Shown: positions 27,888-37,861, numbered from the stretch's first letter. The stretch: 64,000 nucleotides of DNA from Flectobacillus roseus (GCF_030056665.1 NZ_JASHIG010000011.1), one strand, 5' to 3'. Numbers and translations are program-made. The notes: generated by a model from the letters alone, not told the origin.

Positions 27888-28715
27888 ATGATATTTATAA
27901 GACAAAAAAGAGGGATAATTGCAATATTAGTGGCGCTAACTATGAGCAGTTTATGGCTATTCAGAGGCTACCTCTTTCCACAAAATATGCCTAAGGCTGG
28001 AATCGCGCTCTCCTTTGATGACCGATTCATCAAAGAATGGTACTTATTACGCCCTCTATTTAGGAAATATAATGCGCATGTGACCTTTTATTTGACTCAG
28101 CCTGATAGCCTTAGCTCAGAAGAATGGAATATGTTAAGTGAATTATCCAAAGATGGGCATGAAATTGCTTGTCATGGTGCAATACATACCCAATCTATAC
28201 CTTTTGTGTGGCACAATTCAATAAAAGAGTATTTTAAGGTCGAAATATTTCCTGCCTTAAATACCATGAAAAAGCATGGCTACACTCCAACAACATTTGC
28301 TCATCCGGGAGGCTCGCAGTTTTGGTGGCTCGACCAAAAACTCTACCAATATTTCAATTTATTACGAGATGTTTCTCTCAAAAAAAGAAAGCTTGGCAAT
28401 TGGGTATTTGAGCGAAAGATTGATGAGATTAATGAAATTTATTTTAGACCTAATCAATCCAAAAGCGTAAGCGCCCTAATGATTGATAATGGTAATGAAC
28501 TCTCAGAAAAAGAGATACTAGACGTATTAAAAAAGGCAAAGAGTACCCAAAGTGCTGTTATGCTTTTTGGACATAAACCGCTATTTCAGTCTACGAAGAC
28601 AGGACAAGAATATGGATTTGAAGTCGAATTTTTGACGTATATTTTGTCAGAAAGTGCTAAATTAGGTCTGAAAACCTATACAATGGCTGAATTAAGCCAA
28701 TTCAATAAACCGTAA
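27888..28715 (+). CDS. Membrane-anchored polysaccharide deacetylase family protein
   Basis: 275 residues. One N-terminal membrane helix (about 9-30) would place the rest in the periplasm. The NodB homology domain begins with ALSFDDRF, with the catalytic-base and metal aspartates Asp44/Asp45, and has the metal-binding histidines His96 and His100 in CHGAIH. FAHPGGSQ near 142 corresponds to motif 3 (RxPY/H). Such enzymes remove N- or O-acetyl groups from chitin, peptidoglycan or exopolysaccharide; the substrate here is unknown. It is followed after 58 nt by the M28 peptidase gene, possibly co-transcribed. Confidence 0.85.
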   Translation: MIFIRQKRGIIAILVALTMSSLWLFRGYLFPQNMPKAGIALSFDDRFIKEWYLLRPLFRKYNAHVTFYLTQPDSLSSEEWNMLSELSKDGHEIACHGAIHTQSIPFVWHNSIKEYFKVEIFPALNTMKKHGYTPTTFAHPGGSQFWWLDQKLYQYFNLLRDVSLKKRKLGNWVFERKIDEINEIYFRPNQSKSVSALMIDNGNELSEKEILDVLKKAKSTQSAVMLFGHKPLFQSTKTGQEYGFEVEFLTYILSESAKLGLKTYTMAELSQFNKP

Positions 28716-28773
28716 TTACAATTCAATCCACAAGTGTTTGGCTTCGTCTTACACACAAACATTACCTTTATTC

Positions 28774-30147
28774 ATGAAAAAAAAATACTCCTTCATCACA
28801 ACACTATTGCTGTCGGCAACGCTTAGTCAGGCACAAACTGCCGACTCGGTTGTCGTTAAAAAATTATATGATGCGACTCTTTCTCACGGACAGTCTTACG
28901 AGTGGCTTCGTCAACTAACTACTCAAATTGGTGGTCGTTTGGCAGGTTCTGCCAATGCTGCCAAAGCTGTACAATGGGGCAAAAGTGTACTCGAACAGGC
29001 TGGAGCTGACCGTGTATTCTTACAAGATGTGATGGTTCCTCATTGGGAACGTGGCGCAAAAGAAGAGGCCTATATCGTTGTCGGCAAACAAAAAATCACA
29101 GTTCCATTATTGGCATTAGGCGGTTCAATTGCAACACCTAAAAAAGGGATTCAAGCTGAAGTAATCGAAGTTCAGAACTTTCAAGAATTACGTGCTTTAG
29201 GAAAAGAAAAGTGCGAAGGAAAAATCATTTTCTTCAATCGCCCAATGGATGCTACTAAAATTAACACGTTTGAAGCCTACGGCGGTGCGGGTGACCAACG
29301 TCGCAGTGGTGCCAACGAGGCTAGTAAAGTTGGCGCTATCGGTGTAATTATACGTTCATTGAGTAATACATTGAACGACTATCCTCATACAGGCTCGATG
29401 CAGTACGCTACAGGCGTTCCATTGATTCCAGCTGGAGCTATTTCAACAAATGCAGCTGAGTTGCTTAGCAAAACCTTGAAGGAAAATCCTAAGACACAGT
29501 TTTTCTTTAAACAAAACTGTGAGACATTGGACGATGCCCCATCTCATAATGTAGTAGCTGAGATTAAAGGTTCAGAAAAACCAGATGAATATATCGTAGT
29601 GGGTGGTCACTTAGACTCTTGGGATGTTGCACAAGGCGCACATGACGATGGTACAGGTATTGCCCAATCAATGGAAGTACTACGATTGTTTAAAGAGTTA
29701 GGTATCAGACCTAAGCGCACTATCCGTATTGTTCTTTTTATGAATGAAGAAAATGGTAACCGTGGTGGTATCAAATACGCAGAGTTAGCAAAGCAAAATA
29801 ACGAAAAACATATCTTCGCCTTGGAATCCGACAGTGGTGGTTTTACACCAAAAGGCTTTGGTATTCAAGGAGCAGCAGCTTCTGTTCTAGAAAAAATCCA
29901 AGGATATAAATCTTTGTTTGCTCCATACGGTTTACACGAAATCGAGCGTGGTGGCGGAGGTGTCGACATCGGTCCATTGGGTCCACAAGGAACAGTTTTG
30001 ATTGGCTTTAAACCAGATTCTCAACGTTATTTTGAATATCACCATGCTTCAAATGACAAGTTTGATACGGTAAACCAACGTGAATTAGAACTTGGAGCAG
30101 CTTCAATGGCTTCATTGGTGTACTTGTTAGACAAATACGGTTTATAA
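28774..30147 (+). CDS. Secreted M28-family metallopeptidase (carboxypeptidase Q-like)
   Basis: 457 residues from the ATG at 28774; an upstream TTG would place 12 residues before the signal peptide. The signal peptide (about 1-22) ends LSQAQ. A PA-type insert (about 130-235) precedes the zinc peptidase core: His279 and Asp281 in GGHLDSWD, bridging Asp291 in AHDDGTG, general base Glu325 and ligand Glu326 in MNEENG, and a late His in the YEYHHASND region. It is a di-zinc aminopeptidase/dipeptidase exported to the periplasm. It follows a deacetylase gene on the same strand and is convergent with polA. Confidence 0.93.
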   Translation: MKKKYSFITTLLLSATLSQAQTADSVVVKKLYDATLSHGQSYEWLRQLTTQIGGRLAGSANAAKAVQWGKSVLEQAGADRVFLQDVMVPHWERGAKEEAYIVVGKQKITVPLLALGGSIATPKKGIQAEVIEVQNFQELRALGKEKCEGKIIFFNRPMDATKINTFEAYGGAGDQRRSGANEASKVGAIGVIIRSLSNTLNDYPHTGSMQYATGVPLIPAGAISTNAAELLSKTLKENPKTQFFFKQNCETLDDAPSHNVVAEIKGSEKPDEYIVVGGHLDSWDVAQGAHDDGTGIAQSMEVLRLFKELGIRPKRTIRIVLFMNEENGNRGGIKYAELAKQNNEKHIFALESDSGGFTPKGFGIQGAAASVLEKIQGYKSLFAPYGLHEIERGGGGVDIGPLGPQGTVLIGFKPDSQRYFEYHHASNDKFDTVNQRELELGAASMASLVYLLDKYGL

Positions 30148-30176
30148 GAAATATCTTTTGTGGGTGCTGGGCATTG

Positions 30177-30212
30177 TTTGTGGGTGCTGGATTCCTATCC
30201 AGCACCTACAAA
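30177..30212. terminator. Hairpin between the M28 peptidase gene and polA
   Basis: 16-bp stem (TTTGTGGGTGCTGGAT with its complement, one mismatch) and loop TCCT in the 79-nt gap between convergent genes. The left arm TTGTGGGTGCTGG is also present as a direct repeat immediately before (30158-30170). Confidence 0.65.
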
Positions 30213-30226
30213 CATTACCTTAATGA

Positions 30227-33052
30227 TTAATGCGCCTCTAGCCAGTTTTGACCAACGCCCATGCCTGTCTCCATTTTTACAGGAAAATCTATGGCATGAA
30301 TCATTAAGTCATTTACTCGTTCTTTTAGTAAATCTAACTCATCGCGATGAGCGTCGAATACTAATTCGTCATGTACTGTCAAAATCATGCGAGAACGAAG
30401 TTTTTCTTTTTTGATAAAGTCATTCACTTTAATCATCGCCACTTTAATCATATCTGCTGCCGAACCTTGAATTGGTGCATTGATGGCATTTCGTTCTGCA
30501 AAACCTCTTTCGACCATATTCTGAGCATTGATGTCTCTCAAATATCTTCTACGACCAAGAATCGTTTCACAATAACCTGTATCTCTAGCCTTAATTACAG
30601 CTGAATCCATATACTGTTTTATGGCAGGAAACTCTCTCCAGTAACTATCAATAATTTCTTTGGCTTCAGTCCTTGAAATCGCAATTTGTTGTGATAAGCC
30701 AAATGCCGAAACGCCATAGATAATACCAAAGTTTACCGTTTTAGCCTTACGACGCATATCTGAAGTCACTTCATCTAGGCTTACATTGAAGACCTTTGCT
30801 GCGGTTGTAGCGTGAATATCTCGACCTTGATTAAAAGCTTCAATCATAGATTCGTCTTGAGCAAACGCCGCCATGATACGCAATTCTATCTGAGAATAAT
30901 CGGCAGATAAAATCAAATATTCTTCATTTCTAGGAATAAATGCTTTGCGAATCTCACGACCACGAGGCGTACGAATTGGAATATTCTGCAAATTTGGATT
31001 AGTACTTGACAAACGACCCGTAACCGCCACAGCTTGATTAAATGAGGTGTGAATACGACCTGTTGTCGGCGAAACTAGCTGAGGCAAGGCATCGACATAG
31101 GTAGATTTTAGTTTTTGTAATTCTCTAAAATCTAGAATCTTTTTCGCAATCTCATGCTCAGATTCTAGTTTGGACAAAATCTCCTCTCCTGTCATATATT
31201 GACCCGTCTTGGTCTTTTTAGCTTTGGGGTCAAGCTTGAGTTTTTCGAAAAGAATCTCTCCTAATTGTTTCGGTGAACCAATATTAAATTCAACTCCTGC
31301 CAATTCGAAAACCCTATCTTGGACGATACGCATATCGGTTTCCAGTTCTTTAGACATATTGCCCAAAAACTCGGTATCGATGCGTACACCTTCCATTTCA
31401 ATATCAGCCAAAACCTGTGTTAAAGGCATTTCTACCTCTTCAAACAATTTAACAGCTCCCGCATTTTCGGCCAAAATCGGATGTAGTCTATCCTTGAGTT
31501 GTAAAGTAATATCAGCATCTTCCGCCGCATATTCTTTAATTTTCTCTAATTCTACATCACGCATATTGCCCTGCTTCGCTCCTTTTTTCCCAATCAATTC
31601 CTCAATCGAAACAGGCGTGTAGTTCAAATAATCTTCCGCCAAAATATCCATATTGTGGCGTTTTTCTGGCTCAATCAGATAATGTGCCAACATGGTGTCA
31701 TACAATTTACCTCTTACAGTCAAACCATATCTTTGCAAAACCATCAAGTCATATTTGATATTTTGGGCAATTTTTTCGATGTTTTCATTTTCCAAAACAG
31801 GACGAAACTCATCGACAATCGCTTGTGCCTGCGCTTGATCGGCTGGTACAGGTACATAAAATGCCTCTCCTTTACGATAAGCAAATGCCAATCCTACCAA
31901 TTCTGCCTCCACAGCATCAACACTGGTCGTCTCTGTATCAAAACAAATAGCCTCTTGTAAACTCAAGAAGTGTCCTAAGTTTTGACGTAGCTCTGGGGTA
32001 TCTACGGCATGGTACTGGTGAATGGTAGAATAGATATTTTGCTTAGATTCGAGCGTAGTTTCTGTAACAGCCAAAGGTTTTTCAGAAACTAATCCTCCGA
32101 ATAAATCCATCTGACCAGCGGCAGCAGCTTTGGAAGCTTTTGCTGAAACAGTTTCCTCTTTCGCTACAGGTTCGGACTCTTCGCCCAACAGACGTTTGCG
32201 TAAAGTTCTAAATTCAAGCTCGTCCAAAAGTGGAGAAAGAACTTCTTTATTTACCTCCGAAATACGTAAAGATTCTTCGTGAAACTCAATCGGTACTTCA
32301 CACAAAATAGTTGCCAACTCTTTTGACAGTAAGCCCTGTTGAGCAAAGTTGACTACATTTTCTTTCTGCTTGCCTTTTAACTTATCTGCATTTGCAATCA
32401 AGTTTTCTACACTTCCAAATTCAGCGATAAGCTTTTGTGCTGTTTTTTCACCAATCCCAGGAATACCTGGAATATTGTCGACGGCATCGCCCATCAAACC
32501 TAAGATATCGATTACCTGAGATACACTTTCGATACCCCATTTGTCACAAACCTCTTGTGGCCCAAGAATCTCAACGCCCTTGCCCATAAAAGCAGGCTTG
32601 TACATTTTGATACGTTCCTCTACTAGCTGACCGTAGTCTTTGTCGGGAGTCATCATATAGATTTCCATATCCTCATGCTCACGAACCGCTTTTTTGACCA
32701 AAGTACCAATGACGTCATCAGCTTCGTAGCCTTCCATTAATAAAATAGGAATGTTCATGGCTTCCAATAAGCGCTTTACATACGGAATCGCAACAGTAAT
32801 ATCTTCAGGTTGCTCTTGACGTTGCGCCTTGTATGCCTCAAACTGCACATGGCGAAACGTAGGCGTTGGCGTATCAAAGGCAACACCTAAGTGTGTAGGT
32901 TTTTCTTTGGCTAAAATTTCAAGTAAGGTATTAGCAAAACCAAAAACAGCACTCGTATTAAGTCCTTTTGAACTAATACGAGGCGTTTTTTGAAACGCAA
33001 AGTGAGCACGATAAATCAATGCCATTGCGTCGAGTAGGAATAATTTTTTCAT
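30227..33052 (-). CDS. polA: DNA polymerase I
   Basis: 941 residues with all three PolI activities. The 5'-nuclease domain (1-290) has the acidic cluster GYEADDVIGT and GIPGIGEKTA. The 3'-5' exonuclease (about 345-535) keeps the metal motif CFDTETTSVD and YAAEDADITLQL. The polymerase (about 565-941) has motif A DYSQIELR, motif B RRKAKTVNFGIIYG and motif C VHDELVFD. It fills gaps and removes primers in replication and repair. A -7 element lies at 33137-33144, and an unusual inverted repeat sits in the leader. It is convergent with the M28 gene. Confidence 0.98.
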   Translation of the reverse strand: MKKLFLLDAMALIYRAHFAFQKTPRISSKGLNTSAVFGFANTLLEILAKEKPTHLGVAFDTPTPTFRHVQFEAYKAQRQEQPEDITVAIPYVKRLLEAMNIPILLMEGYEADDVIGTLVKKAVREHEDMEIYMMTPDKDYGQLVEERIKMYKPAFMGKGVEILGPQEVCDKWGIESVSQVIDILGLMGDAVDNIPGIPGIGEKTAQKLIAEFGSVENLIANADKLKGKQKENVVNFAQQGLLSKELATILCEVPIEFHEESLRISEVNKEVLSPLLDELEFRTLRKRLLGEESEPVAKEETVSAKASKAAAAGQMDLFGGLVSEKPLAVTETTLESKQNIYSTIHQYHAVDTPELRQNLGHFLSLQEAICFDTETTSVDAVEAELVGLAFAYRKGEAFYVPVPADQAQAQAIVDEFRPVLENENIEKIAQNIKYDLMVLQRYGLTVRGKLYDTMLAHYLIEPEKRHNMDILAEDYLNYTPVSIEELIGKKGAKQGNMRDVELEKIKEYAAEDADITLQLKDRLHPILAENAGAVKLFEEVEMPLTQVLADIEMEGVRIDTEFLGNMSKELETDMRIVQDRVFELAGVEFNIGSPKQLGEILFEKLKLDPKAKKTKTGQYMTGEEILSKLESEHEIAKKILDFRELQKLKSTYVDALPQLVSPTTGRIHTSFNQAVAVTGRLSSTNPNLQNIPIRTPRGREIRKAFIPRNEEYLILSADYSQIELRIMAAFAQDESMIEAFNQGRDIHATTAAKVFNVSLDEVTSDMRRKAKTVNFGIIYGVSAFGLSQQIAISRTEAKEIIDSYWREFPAIKQYMDSAVIKARDTGYCETILGRRRYLRDINAQNMVERGFAERNAINAPIQGSAADMIKVAMIKVNDFIKKEKLRSRMILTVHDELVFDAHRDELDLLKERVNDLMIHAIDFPVKMETGMGVGQNWLEAH

Positions 33053-33061
33053 AAGGTTGGG

Positions 33062-33104
33062 ATTTTATGCACATAAAATTACATAATCTCAAGTGCATAA
33101 AATG
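33062..33104. promoter_or_regulatory. Inverted repeats in the polA leader
   Basis: ATTTTATG-CA-CATAAAAT (33062-33079) is a perfect 8-bp-arm palindrome; a third half-site GTGCATAAAATG follows at 33093-33104. TTTTATGCAC and GTGCATAAAA form a 10-bp inverted repeat 20 nt apart. The site lies 10-52 nt upstream of the polA start, downstream of its likely promoter, and fits either an operator or an mRNA hairpin. Confidence 0.5.
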
Positions 33105-33136
33105 AAATAGCTCAAATTCGTTGTGAGAAGTTAATA

Positions 33137-33144
33137 CAAATTTA
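33137..33144 (-). promoter_or_regulatory. -7 element for polA
   Basis: CAAATTTA on plus reads TAAATTTG on minus (TAnnTTTG). Predicted leader about 78 nt. No -33 TTG is visible. Confidence 0.4.
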
Positions 33145-33202
33145 GGAAGGTAAATCCTACTTTTATCATTTTAAGATAAAGTAACACCCATTCTCCTATC
33201 TT

Positions 33203-34450
33203 CTACGCCTTTTCCTCCCAAATACAACATAAATTCACAATCGTTTCGACAGCCTTTTCCATATCTTGCACTGACACCCATTCGTGCTTCCCATGAAAAG
33301 CATGTTCACCTGCAAAGATATTTGGGCAAGGCAAGCCCATAAATGAAAGTCTAGAACCATCTGTCCCACCACGGATACTCATTTGCTTGGCAGGAATACC
33401 TGCACGCTCGATAGCTTCCAAGGCATACGCCGTCACATGAGGATATTGATCTAGTATTACCTTCATGTTGCGATATTGTTCATGAATTTCGAATACAGCT
33501 TTTGAATTAGGATACCCTTCCAACACTTTCTCCAAGATGCTTTTCAAAAAAGCTTCGTGTTCATGAAGCTTTTCCTCTGTAAAATCACGGATGATAAAAC
33601 TAACCGATGCTTCTTCTACTGCACCTGAAATACCAACAGGATGTATAAAGCCTTCTTTTCCTTCGGTAGTCTCTGGAGAGAGGGTATCTTTGGGTAAACT
33701 TGCCACAATTTCTGCAGCGATTTTTAAAGCGCTTTCCATTTTACCTTTAGCAAAACCCGGGTGTTGACTCACCCCTGTGATTTTAATTACCACGCCATCC
33801 GCCGAAAATGTTTCATCTTCCAGCGAACCTAATGTTTCGCCATCGATGGTATATCCAAAATCAGCGCCTAGTTTTTCAAGGTCGACTTTGGCAGTTCCAC
33901 GACCAATTTCCTCATCAGGGGTAAACAAAATTCTAATTTTACCATGTTTAATTTCTGGATGAGTTGTGAGATAATAAGCAGCATCCATAATTTCGGCAAC
34001 ACCAGCTTTGTTGTCAGCTCCCAATAAAGTTTTACCACTTGCGGTAATGATATCGTTACCGATTTGGGTAGGCAAATCAGGATGTTCGGCACAACGAATT
34101 ATCTGAGAATGATCATCTGGCAAAACCAAATCCTGCCTTTGGTAGTTATAATGAATAATAGGTTTTACATCCTTTCCTGAACAATCTGGGGAGGTATCTA
34201 CGTGCGAACAGAAGCATATTACAGGCACCGATTTATCGGAAGTAGCTGGTATTGTGGCATATACATAACCAAACTCATCCAGTTCAGCATCGCTGATACC
34301 CATGGCGTGAAGTTCGTCGACCAATACTCGACTCAAATCCTTTTGTTTTTCGGTCGAAGGTTGTGCAGATGAATCTGGGTCTGATTGAGTATCAATTTTA
34401 ACATAACGTAAAAATCGCTCGGTTACGGTATTTTTATATGATTTAAGCAT
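33203..34450 (-). CDS. pepT: Peptidase T (tripeptide aminopeptidase)
   Basis: About 415 residues from the ATG at 34450 (MLKSYKNTVTERFLRYV), which matches the family N-terminus; the ATG at 34483 adds eleven poor residues. M20-family zinc sites are present: CFCSHVDTSPD, LLGADNKAGVAE and FTPDEEIGRGT. It releases the N-terminal residue from tripeptides in the cytoplasm. The C-terminal zinc histidine lies in FAGEHAFHGKHEWV. It stands alone on the minus strand, 150 nt upstream of polA. Confidence 0.95.
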   Translation of the reverse strand: MLKSYKNTVTERFLRYVKIDTQSDPDSSAQPSTEKQKDLSRVLVDELHAMGISDAELDEFGYVYATIPATSDKSVPVICFCSHVDTSPDCSGKDVKPIIHYNYQRQDLVLPDDHSQIIRCAEHPDLPTQIGNDIITASGKTLLGADNKAGVAEIMDAAYYLTTHPEIKHGKIRILFTPDEEIGRGTAKVDLEKLGADFGYTIDGETLGSLEDETFSADGVVIKITGVSQHPGFAKGKMESALKIAAEIVASLPKDTLSPETTEGKEGFIHPVGISGAVEEASVSFIIRDFTEEKLHEHEAFLKSILEKVLEGYPNSKAVFEIHEQYRNMKVILDQYPHVTAYALEAIERAGIPAKQMSIRGGTDGSRLSFMGLPCPNIFAGEHAFHGKHEWVSVQDMEKAVETIVNLCCIWEEKA

Positions 34451-34822
34451 AATTTTGAGTAATGAGTATGGTATTTTGAACAAAAACTATAATAAAACCA
34501 ATCAAAATGGTCTAATAAAATTCTAATATATTTATTGTATCAGATTGATTTATTTAATTATTTGAAGAATTTTTATGGTTAAAATTATTTATTAAACAAG
34601 TTTCAACAAAGGTAATGAAGGTTTCAAATTTCGTGATTATCTTGCAGAAACATTCTTGCGGGAAATATTATGAACAGCCATAGAATTGTACAATTTCTAT
34701 ATGTATCTAAATTTACCAAAGAATCCGATAATGATTGCCATGTAAAAGGCAATTTTCAGTAAATTCGCTTCGTCAAAATAAAAACAAAATTTCAAAAGGT
34801 TAAGCCAAATAATATATAGGTT
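34451..34822. other. Divergent intergenic region, pepT / gltA
   Basis: 372 nt, AT-rich. No exact TAnnTTTG element, terminator or small gene is evident; the promoters of both genes must lie here. Confidence 0.4.
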
Positions 34823-36094
34823 ATGTCAGATTTTGCAGAACTATCATTAGGTGACAAACGTATTCAGTTACCTGTTATTACTGGAACTGAAGATGAAAAA
34901 GCAATTGATATTGCCAAGCTCCGTGATGAGACAGGTTATATTACAATTGACTCGGGTTACAAAAACACAGGTGCTACGAAAAGTGCGATTACATTCCTTG
35001 ATGGTGAATTAGGAATTCTCCGTTACAGAGGATATTCAATCGAAGAATTAGCTGAGAAAGCTTCTTTCTTAGAAGTAGCTTACTTGTTGATCTACGGTGA
35101 GTTGCCTACTGCAGAACAATACGCAACATTCGAAAATTCGATCAAAATGCATACTATCGTTAATGAAGATATGCGTAAGATTTTTGAAGGCTTCCCGGTA
35201 AATGCTCACCCAATGGGCGTTTTATCAGCGATGGTTTGTGCTATGTCGGCTTTCTACACAGGCGATAAATCTGGTTCTGACGAGTTAAACATTATCCGTT
35301 TAATGGCTAAAATGCCATCAATGGCAACTTGGTCATACAAAAAATCTCAAGGTCACCCTGTTAACTATCCAAACAACTCTTTGGATTACTGCTCAAACTT
35401 CTTGAATATGATGTTTGCTTTGCCAGTAGCTCCTTACCAAGTTGATCCAGTAGTTTCGGCAGCTTTGAACAAATTATTGATTCTTCATGCAGACCACGAA
35501 CAAAACTGTTCTACTTCAACAGTTCGTTTGGTTGGTTCTTCTCATGCAAGTTTATACGCTTCAATCTCAGCAGGTATCAATGCTCTTTCTGGTCCATTAC
35601 ACGGTGGAGCCAACCAAGAAGTAATTGAAATGTTGGAAGCAATTAAAGCTGATGGTGGAGATACTGCTAAGTATATTGCAATGGCAAAAGATAAAAACTC
35701 TGGTTTCCGCTTAATGGGCTTTGGACACCGTGTTTACAAAAACTTTGACCCACGTGCAAGAATCATCAAAAAAGCAGCAGACGATGTATTAGCCGCTTTA
35801 GGTATCAATGACCCAGTGTTGAAAATTGCTTCTGAATTAGAAGCAGCAGCATTGAGCGATGAATACTTTGTAGCTCGCAAATTATATCCAAACGTTGACT
35901 TCTATTCAGGAATTATTTACCGTGCATTGGGTATTCCTACTGATATGTTTACGGTAATGTTCGCCATTGGTCGTCTTCCAGGTTGGATCGCTCAATGGAA
36001 AGAAATGAAAGCTAATAAAGAACCTATCGGTCGCCCACGTCAGGTATATGTTGGTGCTACTCCACGTGAGTACGTATCAATGGACCAAAGATAA
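34823..36094 (+). CDS. gltA: Citrate synthase
   Basis: 423 residues, the length of the hexameric type II bacterial enzyme. The catalytic set is visible: His in SGPLHGGANQE near 264, His in MGFGHRVYKNFDPRA near 307, and Asp in VDFYSGIIYRALG near 363. The N-terminal beta-domain (about 10-50) is typical of type II enzymes that NADH may inhibit. It condenses acetyl-CoA and oxaloacetate, so it shares acetyl-CoA with the malate synthase encoded at 61-63 kb. It is monocistronic, ending at a strong terminator. Confidence 0.97.
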   Translation: MSDFAELSLGDKRIQLPVITGTEDEKAIDIAKLRDETGYITIDSGYKNTGATKSAITFLDGELGILRYRGYSIEELAEKASFLEVAYLLIYGELPTAEQYATFENSIKMHTIVNEDMRKIFEGFPVNAHPMGVLSAMVCAMSAFYTGDKSGSDELNIIRLMAKMPSMATWSYKKSQGHPVNYPNNSLDYCSNFLNMMFALPVAPYQVDPVVSAALNKLLILHADHEQNCSTSTVRLVGSSHASLYASISAGINALSGPLHGGANQEVIEMLEAIKADGGDTAKYIAMAKDKNSGFRLMGFGHRVYKNFDPRARIIKKAADDVLAALGINDPVLKIASELEAAALSDEYFVARKLYPNVDFYSGIIYRALGIPTDMFTVMFAIGRLPGWIAQWKEMKANKEPIGRPRQVYVGATPREYVSMDQR

Positions 36095-36119
36095 TTTCTT
36101 ACCAGACTATTTAACATGT

Positions 36120-36152
36120 AGAGATTCCTCGAAAGAGGAGTCTCTTTTTTTT
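36120..36152 (+). terminator. Terminator after gltA
   Basis: 11-bp stem AGAGATTCCTC / GAGGAGTCTCT (one T-G wobble) with a GAAA tetraloop, then an 8-T run, 26 nt after the stop. Confidence 0.9.
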
Positions 36153-36734
36153 GTCTCTAAAACAACGTAGCTCTAGGCTTCATACTGCTTTTTAGGAGAT
36201 ATTTAAAATGAAAAAGACCTCTATTTTTTTCATTTTTATTGAAAAAAAATTACTAAAAGCTAAGCTTCGATTAACGCTTTGCCTTCACCTTCCGTGCTTA
36301 TGAATGCAACTAGCCTATTCTTATTCAACTTATTAATTTTCAGATGTCCTATCTATTTTAAAAGGATTGAGAAAAATCATTTTTCACTTTTCCAAGAACA
36401 GCTATATACGTTATTCTTTTCACAAAATTTGTCTTATAACTTCCAAACCAAGGAATCAAACTTGGAAAGCCCCTCCAATAAAAATTTGCTTTTTGCGTTA
36501 TTTCTCGAAAGTTTATTCTGAAATAAAAAAAAATCCAAAAGCTAATTTTTTGATAGTCAGATATATATTTTTTTTCACTACCTTTGTAAGATGTTCTCCA
36601 GACATAGAGCATACTATTCATGTACAGATTTCCTACCCAAAGTGGTACTTCATTTATCTTTGGTTTAAGGGTTTTTGGTCGTCAAAAAACCATTTTTCAG
36701 CCTCTTTTCCCAAATAAATTTAAACCCTAATTCT
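36153..36734. other. Intergenic region between gltA and the RlpA-like gene
   Basis: 582 nt. Short open frames on both strands overlap one another and have no supporting features, so I treat them as chance. A TACCTTTG element at 36579-36586 (plus) is an exact TAnnTTTG match 143 nt upstream of the RlpA-like gene; the nearest TTG is 26 nt before it, too far for a good -33. Confidence 0.45.
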
Positions 36735-37721
36735 ATGAGGATTATCAAGCATATAGTACTTTTTTGTGTTTTCTTGTGGCAACAGTTTTTGACAAAAGCA
36801 CAAGTTGGCGAAAAATATTACGGACGAGCGTCCTATTATGCCGACAAGTTCCACGGACGAATGACTTCCAGTGGAGAGTACTACAGCCGAGACGAATACA
36901 CTTGCGCCCATCGCAATCTTCCTTTCAATACCATCTTAGAGGTAACCAACACCAGCAATAATAAAAAGGTGATCGTAAAAGTAAACGACCGAGGTCCTTT
37001 TGCTTACAGTCGTGTGCTAGACCTTTCTTTTGCTGCTGCCAAAGAACTAGAACTTCTGGCAAATGGTGAAGCCGAAATCCAAATGAAAATCCTTTCTATG
37101 GATAACCCTGCTTATATTTTACCAAGTTTTGAGCCCGGAGAGAAAGGTGAGTTTAACAAAGAATTCCGTCAACATCTACCCATCAAGTTTGAAATGAAAG
37201 ATGGTAGAATGGTATTAGATACGGCATACAAAGCTCCCGTTAGCACGGTGGCTGCTCCTAATGTCATCGCAAGTAATCAGTCGACCAATGCTATTCACAA
37301 ATACATTAGAGTTGTGAAAGATGTAGACGGTAACTACAAGCTTGATTCTTCTGGCACTGCCGAAACGGCTCTTATTACTCCTCCCAAACAGCAACCTTTA
37401 GAAGTAAGTACAGCTGTTGTTAATGCATCATCCAATGCCCAAAATACTACTGGACATGACTATCTAAATGTGTACACAGATGAGGAAGGTCGTATTCGTG
37501 TCAGAAATAGCAAAAACGAATCTATTGGGAAAGTGAGTGCCAATGCCAAAGAGGTAGTAAAATCAGCCTCTACTAACAAAACAGATGTAACACCAACTAG
37601 TCAGGTATCTGAAAAACCTAAAGAGCCTACCAAAGAAAATACATCTAAACACTCCTATCTACAAGTAATCAAAGATGCGGATGGTCGCATCAGAGTAGAA
37701 ACCAAAAACTCTAATAACTAG
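36735..37721 (+). CDS. RlpA-like double-psi beta-barrel protein with three C-terminal repeats
   Basis: 328 residues from the ATG at 36735; an earlier TTG would bury the signal peptide, which ends at about 23 (TKAQ). A double-psi beta-barrel of the RlpA family follows (about 24-120): YYGRASYYADKFHGRMTSSG, CAHRNLPFNT, and VNDRGPF with the family aspartate. RlpA is a septal lytic transglycosylase in some species and a structural protein in others. Instead of a SPOR domain, the tail has three copies of H-x-Y-[IL]-x-V-x(2)-D-x(2)-G at 188, 241 and 306, joined by Ser/Thr/Lys-rich linkers. Periplasmic or cell-surface location is inferred. Confidence 0.85.
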   Translation: MRIIKHIVLFCVFLWQQFLTKAQVGEKYYGRASYYADKFHGRMTSSGEYYSRDEYTCAHRNLPFNTILEVTNTSNNKKVIVKVNDRGPFAYSRVLDLSFAAAKELELLANGEAEIQMKILSMDNPAYILPSFEPGEKGEFNKEFRQHLPIKFEMKDGRMVLDTAYKAPVSTVAAPNVIASNQSTNAIHKYIRVVKDVDGNYKLDSSGTAETALITPPKQQPLEVSTAVVNASSNAQNTTGHDYLNVYTDEEGRIRVRNSKNESIGKVSANAKEVVKSASTNKTDVTPTSQVSEKPKEPTKENTSKHSYLQVIKDADGRIRVETKNSNN

Positions 37722-37760
37722 GATACGTTGTTGAGAGTTAAGTATATGCATTAGAGCGAT

Positions 37761-37796
37761 AAAAAAGCTAGTTTCTTCCAAGAAACTAGCTTTTTT
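37761..37796. terminator. Terminator after the RlpA-like gene
   Basis: A perfect 17-bp stem with a 2-nt loop, bounded by A6 and T6 runs, 40 nt after the stop; it should work in both directions. Confidence 0.9.
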
Positions 37797-37861
37797 GTTA
37801 GATTTGTTCTGAAGCTTGCCTTCCAAATCCCTTAACATTTTTCTAATCTTACTTCATTAAC

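Noticed and set aside
36279..36717. Overlapping short ORFs on both strands between gltA and the RlpA-like gene
   Set aside because: They overlap each other, are rich in Phe, Lys and Asn as expected of AT-rich random sequence, and have no start-site or family support.
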